A stretch of 18,065 bases of DNA from Anaerorudis sp964444915 (GTDB lineage: Bacteria; Bacteroidota; Bacteroidia; Bacteroidales; Dysgonomonadaceae). Below are positions 8,467-16,458 of the stretch, in pieces (the first letter of the stretch is position 1; each line of letters opens with the position of its first letter). The position numbers were made by a program, and so were the translations under genes. The stretch is taken from the NCBI GenBank assembly GCA_964444915.1, contig CAYUIY010000044.1, positions 1 to 18,065 of the forward strand, read 5' to 3'. The notes beneath the pieces were generated by a model. That model had not been told where the DNA came from. It ran no database searches and was given only the letters and a program-made list of their open reading frames with translations.

Positions 8467-9978
8467 ATGAGAAAAATATTTTATACATTATTTATAACAT
8501 TGCTGTTTTTTGCATGCGATGATTATTTGACTCTTGATTCACCCGATCAGCTAACTTCTGCTAATTTTTGGAGAAATCTACAAGATGCTGAGGCGGGATT
8601 GGCTGCCGCTTATTCTCAGTTAGAATATTCGATCGATACTTGGGAGTTTGCAGAAGTAAAATGGCCTGTAGAAGCATATAGGGAAGACATTATTGGTATA
8701 GGGAAAGACGCAATGAATTATCCAAATTGGGTGGAATTATATCATTTTACTTATACCAATGGTAATTCACAAATAAGTGCTTATTGGTCTAATAATTATA
8801 GAGGAATAAGTTTTTCTAATCAAGTAATTGAAAAAGTTTCGCAAATGTCGGATGAAAAAATTGATCCCAAAATGAGAAAACAAATTGTAAATGAAGCTTA
8901 TTTTTTAAGGGGTTATTATCATTTGAAATTGTTACTTAATTGGAATGAAATTATTATCCGAGATAAATATATTACTGAACAGAAAGATCTAAGTAAAGCT
9001 GTTTCTTCAAGAGATGAAGCGTGGGATTTTATTATTAATGATTTTAAAAAAGCAACCGATCTTCCAGTAAGTTATGATCCTGAGAATATAGGAAGAGCTA
9101 CAAGTGGAGCTGCTTATTCTTATTTGGGATTTGTTTATTTGACAAGGGCTTATGAAGAGCCAGATAAAAAGCAAGAATTCTTAGAGCTTGCTGTTAATGC
9201 TTTTCAAGAAGTAAAAGGATATGAACTAGAAAAAGACTTTTTGAGTATGTTTACAGGGGATAATAAAAATTGCAAAGAATCTATTTTTGAATTGCAATTT
9301 TCAATGAGTACCGCTAATGGTGCAAACTATCGAACCCAACTTCATAAATGGATGGCGGCTGAAGAACTTGGAGGATGGGACGAAATATTACCCACTAATA
9401 TATTAATGGAAGAATATAAAAAAGAAGGGCAAATAGCTTCTACAGGTTTTTATGATAGTCGTTTGTATCAGACTATTTTTTTTCGGTGTGATTATTTTAA
9501 TGATGGAAGAGGTAAAGTTTATGGATATGATTATGATGATTGGTTTTCAATTGATGGTGTTCCATATGATCGACCAGTTTTTCGTAAATTTCTCCCTTCT
9601 ACATTAGATGGCTTAAATCAAAATTATTGTGCTATTAACATCCCACTGATGCGTTATGCAAATGTATTATTAATGCAAGCGGAAGCTCTAAATGAATTGG
9701 GGAAAACTGGAGAAGCGATCCCATTGATTAATGAAGTAAGAAGAGTGCATGGGGATATGCCGCCGATGGAAGGGAGTACGAAGGAAAAAGTTAGAGAGCA
9801 AATTGAACATGAACGGATGATCGAATTCCCTTTAGAGAATTTTCGGTGGTATGACTTACGAAGATGGAATAAGCTTTCTGAAGCAATGGGAAAGGCTGGT
9901 CGAGAGGGATTTAATATCGAAAAAAACTCATTTTATCCTATTCCTCTTACAGAAATAAATGCAAATGATAAATTTTAA
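8467..9978 (+). CDS. SusD/RagB-family surface glycan-binding lipoprotein
   Basis: Surface lipoprotein that forms the lid of the SusC barrel and captures the oligosaccharide. The 503-residue protein has a lipoprotein signal peptide with the acylated cysteine at residue 17 (LLFFAC, then DDY; acidic residues right after the Cys fit the Bacteroidota surface-export signal). The SusD-like TPR-type N-terminal region follows (DEKIDPKMRKQIVNEAYFLRGYYHLKLL), then the family C-terminal region (LMRYANVLLMQAEALNELGKTGEAIPLINEVRR, ENFRWYDLRRWNKL) and the characteristic ending FYPIPLTEINANDKF, so the gene is complete. It is translated right after susC (10-bp gap) and followed by a strong terminator. It is AT-rich with many AGA/AGG arginine codons. 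Ligand identity cannot be read from the sequence. Confidence 0.95.
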   Translation: MRKIFYTLFITLLFFACDDYLTLDSPDQLTSANFWRNLQDAEAGLAAAYSQLEYSIDTWEFAEVKWPVEAYREDIIGIGKDAMNYPNWVELYHFTYTNGNSQISAYWSNNYRGISFSNQVIEKVSQMSDEKIDPKMRKQIVNEAYFLRGYYHLKLLLNWNEIIIRDKYITEQKDLSKAVSSRDEAWDFIINDFKKATDLPVSYDPENIGRATSGAAYSYLGFVYLTRAYEEPDKKQEFLELAVNAFQEVKGYELEKDFLSMFTGDNKNCKESIFELQFSMSTANGANYRTQLHKWMAAEELGGWDEILPTNILMEEYKKEGQIASTGFYDSRLYQTIFFRCDYFNDGRGKVYGYDYDDWFSIDGVPYDRPVFRKFLPSTLDGLNQNYCAINIPLMRYANVLLMQAEALNELGKTGEAIPLINEVRRVHGDMPPMEGSTKEKVREQIEHERMIEFPLENFRWYDLRRWNKLSEAMGKAGREGFNIEKNSFYPIPLTEINANDKF

Positions 9979-9984
9979 TTGATG

Positions 9985-10027
9985 AGGTATTTGATAGGAT
10001 CTCAAGATCTTATCAAATACCTTTTTT
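9985..10027 (+). terminator. Strong intrinsic terminator after susD
   Basis: A 16-bp stem (9986-10001 with 10006-10021, one G-T wobble at 9997/10010) has a 4-nt loop and six T residues at 10022-10027. It begins 7 bp after the susD stop. It should end or strongly reduce susCD transcription before the LysO and glycosidase genes. Confidence 0.93.
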
Positions 10028-10042
10028 GTTATTAATCAAGAT

Positions 10043-10303
10043 ATGTTTAGGGTGATAAGTTTTATGATAGTGGGGGTGATTTGTGGTTACATGTTTAGAA
10101 ATCATAAAATATATTTTATTAATCAATTAATTAATATCCTTATTTGGTTGCTGCTATTTATTTTGGGCGTTGAGGTTGGGAGTAATCCAGATATAATAAA
10201 AAATTTGAGATTCATAGGTATAGACGCTGCTGTTATTTCTGTAGGAGCCATTTTGGGGAGTGTTTTAATGGCTTGGATTTTATGGAAATCAATAAACCGA
10301 TAA
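10043..10303 (+). CDS. LysO-type exporter, small N-terminal subunit
   Basis: Small inner-membrane protein (86 residues) matching the N-terminal third of LysO/YbjE (Lys_export, DUF340), a lysine exporter in E. coli. Three hydrophobic spans are visible: about 3-20, 29-47 (NILIWLLLFILGVEVGSN) and 58-80 (AAVISVGAILGSVLMAWIL). The segment LLLFILGVEVG followed by a polar stretch aligns with the corresponding part of YbjE as I remember it. The gene stops at 10303 and the remaining two thirds of the protein are encoded by a separate gene 28 bp downstream, so the transporter is split in two. This two-gene form exists in Bacteroidota. The start lies 15 bp after the T-run of the susD terminator, so a short leader or read-through is implied. 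Substrate is inferred from the family only. Confidence 0.78.
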   Translation: MFRVISFMIVGVICGYMFRNHKIYFINQLINILIWLLLFILGVEVGSNPDIIKNLRFIGIDAAVISVGAILGSVLMAWILWKSINR

Positions 10304-10331
10304 AAAACGAAGATAAAAAAAATTATTTTCA

Positions 10332-10934
10332 ATGAAGGGAAACATTGCCATTGTTGTTTTTTTTGTAATAGGTTCTTTGTTGGGTTATTCGAATATTGTT
10401 CCTGTCGATTTTTTAAATAATCAGATAAGTTATTATGTCTTATGTATGCTGATGCTTTGTGTGGGATTTAGTGTAGGGAATGATGCCAAAATATTAAGAA
10501 GTTTTAAAAATTTCGACTCTCGATTATTTTTATTGCCTTTGGCTACTATTTTAGGAACTTTAATTGGCTGTGGTTTTGTTAGCATTTTTTTGCCTCATAG
10601 AACGATTATGGATTGTATGGCAGTAGGTAGTGGGTTTGGATACTATTCTTTATCAAGTATTTTTATAACAGAATATAAAGGAGTTCAATTGGGGACAATT
10701 GCACTTCTTTCTAATATTTTAAGAGAGATTTTAACGTTGTTGTTAACGCCTCTTTTGGTAAAGTATTTTGGGAAACTTGCTCCCATATCTGCGGGCGGGG
10801 CTACCACTATGGATACTACTTTACCAATTATTATGCAGTATTCTGGTAAAGAATATGTGCCAATTTCTGTTTTTCATGGTTTTGTTACCGATTTTAGTGT
10901 TCCTTTTTTGGTAACTTTATTTTGTTCTCTTTGA
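10332..10934 (+). CDS. lysO: LysO family transporter, large subunit
   Basis: Polytopic inner-membrane protein (200 residues) matching the C-terminal two thirds of LysO/YbjE, an exporter of lysine and related toxic analogues in E. coli. Recognisable motifs are GSGFGYYSLSSIFITE (near residues 97-112), the NILREILTLLLTPLL helix, and GGATTMDTTLPIIMQYSG (near 153-170), corresponding to the conserved ASGFGWYSLSG and GATSMDFTLPV segments of the E. coli protein. About five membrane spans are visible. Together with the preceding 86-residue gene it would make a complete transporter. Its place between susD and the glycosidases is unusual; it could export an amino acid released from a glycoconjugate, or simply be a passenger of the AT-rich block. 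The link to lysine itself is inferred. Confidence 0.85.
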   Translation: MKGNIAIVVFFVIGSLLGYSNIVPVDFLNNQISYYVLCMLMLCVGFSVGNDAKILRSFKNFDSRLFLLPLATILGTLIGCGFVSIFLPHRTIMDCMAVGSGFGYYSLSSIFITEYKGVQLGTIALLSNILREILTLLLTPLLVKYFGKLAPISAGGATTMDTTLPIIMQYSGKEYVPISVFHGFVTDFSVPFLVTLFCSL

Positions 10935-10958
10935 AAGATCTTATCTTTCTTATTTTTT
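10933..10958 (+). terminator. Possible weak intrinsic terminator after lysO
   Basis: A 7-bp stem (10933-10939 with 10943-10949) has a 3-nt loop and is followed by a T-rich run with one A. It overlaps the lysO stop codon. The stem is short and AT-rich, so strength is doubtful. The rest of the 153-bp gap to the GH2 gene shows no clear TAnnTTTG box. Confidence 0.4.
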
Positions 10959-11087
10959 TATCAACAGACGGATAAACTATTTGAGTATTGATAATCCAAT
11001 AAAAGTCAAGCTATAGTGATGGTTTTTCTTATGCGTTTCTATATGTAACAATATTTACGAGAACCAACTTAACAAAATATCAAGCAA

Positions 11088-14000
11088 ATGAAAAAAAAAT
11101 TCTTTTTACCTTGTTTATTTATATTAATTTCAAATTTAGGCTTTTCTAATCAACAAATTGAAACTGAAAAAGTACCTTGGCAAGATCCACAAGTAAATGC
11201 GATAAATAGAGAGCCGATGCGTTCACATTTTATACCTTATATTTCGGAGGATGTGGCTTTGGAACAGGTTAAAAAGCCTATTCCGGAGTGTCTTAAGTTA
11301 AATGTAAAAGGTGAAAGGCGCATTACGTTGAATGGTATTTGGAATTTTCGGTGGTATAAAAATCCAACAGAATGCAATGACGATTTTTTACATTCAAAAT
11401 ATTCTTATGATAAGTGGGCGAAAATAAGGGTCCCTGGAAGTTGGGAATTACAAGGTTTTGACGTTCCTATTTATACTGATGTGAGGTATCCTTTCCCAGC
11501 AAATCCTCCATATCTCCCTGATGATTATAACCCGGTAGGTGTGTATCAACGATACTTTTCTGTTCCGGAATGTTGGGAAGGGATGGATGTTTTTATTGAT
11601 TTTGAGGGTGTTGAATCTGCTTTTTATTGTTGGTTAAACGGAAAACTTATCGGTTATAGTGAAGATAGTCGGTTACCTGCGCATTTTAATATCTCTCATT
11701 TATTAAAAAAAGGAAAAAATAATCTTATTGTAAAAGTTTTCAGATACAGTGATGGGTCTTATCTAGAAGGTCAGGATTATTGGAAATACAGCGGAATTGA
11801 ACGTAATGTATATGTGTATGCTCGTCCTAAAAGTCGAGTAAAAGATTTTCACTTAATTGCTTCCTTGACAAATAAATATCAGGATGGCGAATTTGATGTA
11901 AAGTTGTATTTGAATCAACCTAAAAAAGGACAAAGACTTGATGTTACCTTATATGATAATGAAAGTAAAATAGGGTGTTTTGGTTATGAGATAGTTTCGC
12001 CACTTGATACTCTTGTATCTTTTACTAAAATATTTCCCAATATACAAAAGTGGAGCGCTGAATTCCCTTATCTTTACAATATGGTTGTAACCATGCGCAA
12101 CGAAAATGGGGAAATACTTGAATCATTTGCTCATTCTTTTGGTTTTCGGAAAATTGAAATGCGTAATGGATTATTTTTGCTGAATAATAAGCCAATTTCG
12201 TTTAAAGGAGTGAATCGTCATGAGCATGATCCGATAAATGGACGAACAATTACTATTGAAAGTATGATAAATGACATTGTTTTAATGAAACAATTTAATA
12301 TTAATTCAGTGCGTTGTAGTCATTATCCAAATAATCCGGAATGGTATATGTTATGTGATAGATTGGGAATTTATCTCATTGATGAAGCAAATTTGGAAAG
12401 CCATGGAATGGAGTACCATCCAGATCAAACATTAGCAAATTATCCGGATTGGGAAAAACCTTTTATAGAGCGAGTATCACGTATGGTCAAGCGAGACAGA
12501 AATTTTACTTCAATATTAATTTGGTCCTTGGGAAATGAATCCGGTTATGGGAAAAATTTTGAAACCACTTATCATTGGACAAAATCTTTTGATATTACTC
12601 GGCCTGTTCAATATGAGGGAGCTCGAACAGAAGGTTTATCTGATATTTATTGTCCCATGTATGCGCGTATTTGGCACTTAAGGAAGTATGTTCATGAAAG
12701 GCAACATCGACCTCTTATCATGTGTGAATACGAGCATGCAATGGGAAATAGTGAGGGTAATTTACAAGATTATTGGGATGTAATTCATAAATACGACCAA
12801 TTACAAGGAGGATTTATTTGGGATTGGGTGGATCAAACATTTAAAATAAAAGATGAAAAAGGTAATGATATTTGGGCATATGGAGGTGATTTAGGATATG
12901 TTGGTGTGCCTAATGATTCAAATTTTTGTGCTAATGGATTGGTTGCTGCGGATAGAAGTTTTCATCCTCATATTTGGGAAGTAAAAAAAGTTTATCAGAA
13001 CATTTTATTTGAACCTGTACCTTTTTCATCAAATCAATTAAAAGCAACTAATCGTTTCGATTTTATATCCCTTTCTGATTATTATTATCGATGGTTCATT
13101 GAAGCCGATGGTGAGATTATTCAACAGGGAGAGGATGTTTTTCCGGAAATTGTACCCGGAGAATTTCAATACATTGATTTGGCTATAAAACCCTTACCTA
13201 GTGATAAAAAGGAATATTTTTTAAAAATAGAAGCGCTAACTAAACAACAAACAAGGGTATTACCTAAGAATCATGTTGTAGCTATGGAGCAATGGCAATT
13301 ATATAATAATAGATACGAGTCGCAAAAGTTAGTGGTTTTGCATGAAAATAAAAGTACAAATCAACTCCGAATTGAGGAAAATCCGGATTGTATTATAATA
13401 TCGGGTGAAGACTTTCATTTTGTTTTTCAATTAGCTACAGGAAAAATGATCAGTATGGTTTATAAGGGAAAAGAAATGATTAAAGAAAGTTTGACTCCTA
13501 ATTTTTGGCGACCCCTAACTGATAATGATATTGCTAATGGTACATTGTCTCGTTGTGGAATATGGAAAAATGCAGGCAAAGAAATCAAACTTATTGATAT
13601 AAATTATACAAATGATACACGTTGTTCTAATGTACTTGTTGCTACAAAGTATCATATGCCAAAATTAGATGCTATGTTGCAAATAGAATATTCTGTTTCT
13701 TTTTCCGGGAAGATTGATATTTCTATGCACTTTATTCCGGGTTCTAAACCATTGCCTGAAATTCCACGATTTGGTATGCATATGGTTATTCCATCAGAAT
13801 ATGAAATATTCAGTTGGTTTGGTAGAGGGCCACATGAAAACTACGCCGACCGCAAAACATCCGCGGCTGTAGGGCTTTACCAGTCATTGGTATGGGATGA
13901 ATTTCATCCTTATGTACGTCCGCAAGAAACAGGTAATAAGTGTGACGTACGATGGATTGCATTGCAAAATAAAGAAGGGAGCGGAATTCTTGTCATAGGA

Positions 14001-14291
14001 GAAAACAACTTAAATGCGAGCGCATGGAATTTTACTCAGGATGATATTGATTACGTCCCTTTTAATGTAGAAAGAAAACATGGTGGAAGTATTTGTAAAA
14101 AAGATTTAATATGGGTAAATATAGATGATTTACAAATGGGTGTGGGAGGAGACAATACATGGGGGGCGCAAGTGCATCCTGAATATACTATAACGCCCGA
14201 AGAGCGAATATATTCTTTCTCAATTTGTCCCCTTTATAGTGGAGATAATGCATCAGAAAAAGTACAACAATTTAATAGCATACGTAAATGA
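11088..14291 (+). CDS. Secreted LacZ-type GH2 beta-galactosidase
   Basis: Glycoside hydrolase family 2 enzyme releasing terminal beta-galactose, predicted periplasmic. The 1067-residue protein has a type I signal peptide (about 1-20), a GH2 sugar-binding domain (about 60-240; IRVPGSWELQGFDVPIYTDVRYPF), an immunoglobulin-like domain (about 245-355), the TIM barrel (about 356-650), a linker domain (about 670-750) and the C-terminal beta-galactosidase small-chain domain (about 770-1055; WFGRGPHENYADRKTSAAVG, YVRPQETGNK). The acid/base is Glu484 in LGNESGYG and the nucleophile is Glu547 in MCEYEHAMGNS, equivalent to E. coli LacZ E461 and E537. The large-chain plus small-chain layout argues for beta-galactosidase rather than beta-mannosidase or beta-glucuronidase. 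Residue 549 is Glu where I would expect Ala. Its TGA overlaps the ATG of the next gene, so the two are translationally coupled. The gene is AT-rich like its neighbours. Confidence 0.93.
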   Translation: MKKKFFLPCLFILISNLGFSNQQIETEKVPWQDPQVNAINREPMRSHFIPYISEDVALEQVKKPIPECLKLNVKGERRITLNGIWNFRWYKNPTECNDDFLHSKYSYDKWAKIRVPGSWELQGFDVPIYTDVRYPFPANPPYLPDDYNPVGVYQRYFSVPECWEGMDVFIDFEGVESAFYCWLNGKLIGYSEDSRLPAHFNISHLLKKGKNNLIVKVFRYSDGSYLEGQDYWKYSGIERNVYVYARPKSRVKDFHLIASLTNKYQDGEFDVKLYLNQPKKGQRLDVTLYDNESKIGCFGYEIVSPLDTLVSFTKIFPNIQKWSAEFPYLYNMVVTMRNENGEILESFAHSFGFRKIEMRNGLFLLNNKPISFKGVNRHEHDPINGRTITIESMINDIVLMKQFNINSVRCSHYPNNPEWYMLCDRLGIYLIDEANLESHGMEYHPDQTLANYPDWEKPFIERVSRMVKRDRNFTSILIWSLGNESGYGKNFETTYHWTKSFDITRPVQYEGARTEGLSDIYCPMYARIWHLRKYVHERQHRPLIMCEYEHAMGNSEGNLQDYWDVIHKYDQLQGGFIWDWVDQTFKIKDEKGNDIWAYGGDLGYVGVPNDSNFCANGLVAADRSFHPHIWEVKKVYQNILFEPVPFSSNQLKATNRFDFISLSDYYYRWFIEADGEIIQQGEDVFPEIVPGEFQYIDLAIKPLPSDKKEYFLKIEALTKQQTRVLPKNHVVAMEQWQLYNNRYESQKLVVLHENKSTNQLRIEENPDCIIISGEDFHFVFQLATGKMISMVYKGKEMIKESLTPNFWRPLTDNDIANGTLSRCGIWKNAGKEIKLIDINYTNDTRCSNVLVATKYHMPKLDAMLQIEYSVSFSGKIDISMHFIPGSKPLPEIPRFGMHMVIPSEYEIFSWFGRGPHENYADRKTSAAVGLYQSLVWDEFHPYVRPQETGNKCDVRWIALQNKEGSGILVIGENNLNASAWNFTQDDIDYVPFNVERKHGGSICKKDLIWVNIDDLQMGVGGDNTWGAQVHPEYTITPEERIYSFSICPLYSGDNASEKVQQFNSIRK

Positions 14292-16213
14292 TGAAAGTCA
14301 ATTGTTTGTTTTATTTTTTATTATTTCAATTCAGTCTGTTTTCTATATTTTTGTGCAATGCAAAAAATGATATTCCGCATGAGTACTCAAATATTTTGAA
14401 TATATCCTATACCCCCGATTTGTCATCTCGACATACACCGGGTTGTTTTGTTGATATGGGATCTTGGATGGGTTTTTCTATACCTCAAAAAGATAAATGG
14501 ATAAATGGCTTTTGTGGTCCTTTTAGTATTTCTGAATATCATTGGTTGGCAAAATCTGCAATTAAAGTGGCTTTTAATGCTGAACGTGATGCTTTTTTTA
14601 TTCCTGATTCCATTAATTATTATCCTGGACGAATTTATATTGCGGCCTCATCGTCTTATGGAACACTTGAACAAACATTGATTTTTACTGATTCTAATAC
14701 TGCGTTATTACACGTATATCCGAACGGTGTTTCCGATTTATTTTTCACTGGGGATAATTGGAGAGAGGGGACAGATTTTACAGTTTCAGGAAGGAGAGTG
14801 CTTGTTTCTTCGGGTTCAAAAGAAAGATATCTTATCTGCTTTCCTGAAAACACTATGATTCAATCTGTAAAGAATAATTATGAAGCAGTTTGTAAACAAG
14901 TTCCTTGTGAGGGGATATATATTACTATCTCTCAGTTTTGCCCTGACACTGAGAAGGACTCTGATATTTTTGAAAAAACAGATTCATTGATAGTTAATCC
15001 CCAGTATTTGATGCAGCAGAATTCAGAACGTTGGAATACATATATTCAATCTATCTTACGTAAAGATTTAAAACCAGAATATAATCGGATAGCAGTAAAA
15101 TCGATTGTAACGCTTTTATCAAACTGGCGTACTGCAAAAGGAGGATTGTTTCATGATGGAATTGTACCAAGTCATGCGGTACCTTATTTTATTGGTTTTT
15201 GGGCATGGGATTCATGGAAACATGCTGCTGCATTAGCACGTTTTAATCCGGAATTGGCAAAAAATCAGATACGGTCGATATTTGATTATCAAATGAAAGA
15301 TGGTATGATAATCGATTGTATTTATGTAGATCCTGATGAAAATAATTATAGGAATAGTAAACCTCCTTTAGCTGCTTGGGCAGTAAATGAAGTGTATGAA
15401 AAAACAAAAGATATCGATTTCTTGCGAGAGATGTATCCTAAATTGTTAAAATATCATATGTGGTGGTTTCAAAAACGAGATCATGATAGAAATGGAATTT
15501 GTGAATTTGGTTCGGTTGATGGCACTTTAGAAGCTGCGGCATGGGAAAGCGGAATGGATAATGCTATTCGCTTTGATGATACAGGCATATTAAAAAATGA
15601 TTCGAATGCATGGAGTATGGATCAAGAAAGTGTGGATTTAAATTGCTTTTTAGTTTTAGAAAGAAATTTGCTTTGCAAGTTTGCTGATATTTTAGATGAA
15701 CCTTTTGTTATAGGTGTTAAAAGTAAAGAGATTGCGAATTATTTTTTTGATGAAATATCTGGTTTTTTTTATGATAAAAAGTTGTTTGATCACGACTTTA
15801 TAAAAGAACAAGGATGTGAAGCTTACAGCGCATTCTGGACTAGAACCGCTACTCCAGAACAATTTCAAAAAGCATTACCAATTTTAAAAGATAAAAATAA
15901 ATTTTCTACTTTTATCCCGTTTCCAACTGTTGCGTCAGACAATCCAAAATTTGATTCACAAGGATATTGGCGAGGTTCAATATGGTTGGATCAAGTTTAT
16001 TTTGCAATAAAAGGCATTCGAAATTATGGTGCTACAGAATTAGCTGATGAATATACTAAACAAATATTTGATCGTTTATATGGATTAATACATTCTGATC
16101 CCATTTATGAAAATTATGATCCATATACAGGAAAGGGATTACAAGCACCTCATTTTAGTTGGAGTGCTTCACATTTGCTTCTATTGTATGAAGATCTGGG
16201 CATTGAGAATTGA
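14288..16213 (+). CDS. Secreted GH63-like alpha-glycosidase (YgjK/mannosylglycerate-hydrolase type (alpha/alpha)6 barrel)
   Basis: Inverting alpha-glycosidase of the GH63 or closely related clan GH-G type, predicted periplasmic. The 641-residue protein has a hydrophobic signal sequence (about 1-25, probable cleavage after LCNA), an N-terminal beta domain (to about 255) and an (alpha/alpha)6 barrel from about 265. Barrel motifs are FWAWDSWKHAAALARFNPELA, WESGMDNAIRF with the likely general acid Asp424, QGYWRGSIWLDQVYFAIKG, and YENYDPYTGKG with the likely general base Glu608. These match the ESGWD/ESGMD and late-Glu pattern of GH63, GH37 and relatives. It starts on top of the GH2 stop (ATG 14288, or the adjacent ATG 14291). 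The bond cut (alpha-glucosyl, alpha-galactosyl-glucose or mannosylglycerate-like) cannot be decided from the sequence. A terminator follows. Confidence 0.82.
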   Translation: MMKVNCLFYFLLFQFSLFSIFLCNAKNDIPHEYSNILNISYTPDLSSRHTPGCFVDMGSWMGFSIPQKDKWINGFCGPFSISEYHWLAKSAIKVAFNAERDAFFIPDSINYYPGRIYIAASSSYGTLEQTLIFTDSNTALLHVYPNGVSDLFFTGDNWREGTDFTVSGRRVLVSSGSKERYLICFPENTMIQSVKNNYEAVCKQVPCEGIYITISQFCPDTEKDSDIFEKTDSLIVNPQYLMQQNSERWNTYIQSILRKDLKPEYNRIAVKSIVTLLSNWRTAKGGLFHDGIVPSHAVPYFIGFWAWDSWKHAAALARFNPELAKNQIRSIFDYQMKDGMIIDCIYVDPDENNYRNSKPPLAAWAVNEVYEKTKDIDFLREMYPKLLKYHMWWFQKRDHDRNGICEFGSVDGTLEAAAWESGMDNAIRFDDTGILKNDSNAWSMDQESVDLNCFLVLERNLLCKFADILDEPFVIGVKSKEIANYFFDEISGFFYDKKLFDHDFIKEQGCEAYSAFWTRTATPEQFQKALPILKDKNKFSTFIPFPTVASDNPKFDSQGYWRGSIWLDQVYFAIKGIRNYGATELADEYTKQIFDRLYGLIHSDPIYENYDPYTGKGLQAPHFSWSASHLLLLYEDLGIEN

Positions 16214-16269
16214 TTTGGGAGAGGAATGTATATATAGTTTTTAAAAAAATAGTCAAGCGATTCAAAATT

Positions 16270-16297
16270 AATCCCGGAGGTAATTCCGGGATTTTTT
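16270..16297 (+). terminator. Intrinsic terminator of the GH2-GH63 unit
   Basis: A 9-bp stem (16270-16278 with 16285-16293), GC-rich in its centre, has a 6-nt loop (16279-16284) and ends in T residues 16292-16297. It lies about 56 bp after the GH63-like stop. Confidence 0.9.
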
Positions 16298-16332
16298 GTT
16301 GGTATGGCTTATACATTTTAAAATTTATGTCG

Positions 16333-16340
16333 TATATTTG
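16333..16340 (+). promoter_or_regulatory. Upstream -7-like box
   Basis: TATATTTG matches TAnnTTTG exactly, 175 bp before the hydrolase ATG. No TTTG lies at the right -33 distance (the nearest, 16295-16298, is too far upstream). It may be a second start point giving a leader with both repeats, or chance in AT-rich DNA. Confidence 0.3.
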
Positions 16341-16356
16341 GGATCAATTTATTTAA

Positions 16357-16370
16357 GTTTGATTGATAAT
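16357..16370 (+). repeat. 14-bp direct repeat, copy 1
   Basis: GTTTGATTGATAAT, identical to copy 2 at 16423-16436, 66 bp apart. It is followed by an 8-bp palindrome AATCGATT (16368-16375). Similarity to copy 2 continues loosely beyond the 14 bp (ATTaaaATGAATG against ATTGAATG). Confidence 0.7.
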
Positions 16371-16422
16371 CGATTAAAATGAATGTCGCAACCGGGTCGG
16401 TTCTTTCGATTGGTGCAGACAG

Positions 16423-16436
16423 GTTTGATTGATAAT
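16423..16436 (+). repeat. 14-bp direct repeat, copy 2 (over the -33 element)
   Basis: GTTTGATTGATAAT, identical to copy 1. Its TTTG (16424-16427) is the candidate -33 element of the hydrolase promoter, so a protein binding this repeat would be expected to affect that promoter. Confidence 0.7.
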
Positions 16437-16458
16437 TAATTGAATGGATATATCTTTG
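16424..16458 (+). promoter_or_regulatory. Probable promoter of the EEP hydrolase gene
   Basis: TATCTTTG at 16451-16458 matches TAnnTTTG exactly, and TTTG lies at 16424-16427. The spacing of 23 bp is a little longer than the usual ~19-21. Predicted start near 16463, giving a leader of about 50 nt. Confidence 0.5.

Noticed and set aside
10043..10934. LysO gene broken by a frameshift
   Set aside because: The two halves are in different frames but are separated by 28 bp of AT-rich spacer, with a clean stop and a good ATG, and the split falls at a natural linker between transporter segments; a separate two-gene form is known in Bacteroidota.
16390..16402. Second terminator or small RNA end (AACCG/CGGTT hairpin)
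   Set aside because: The stem is only 5 bp with a 3-nt loop and no clean T-run; not enough to call an RNA gene.
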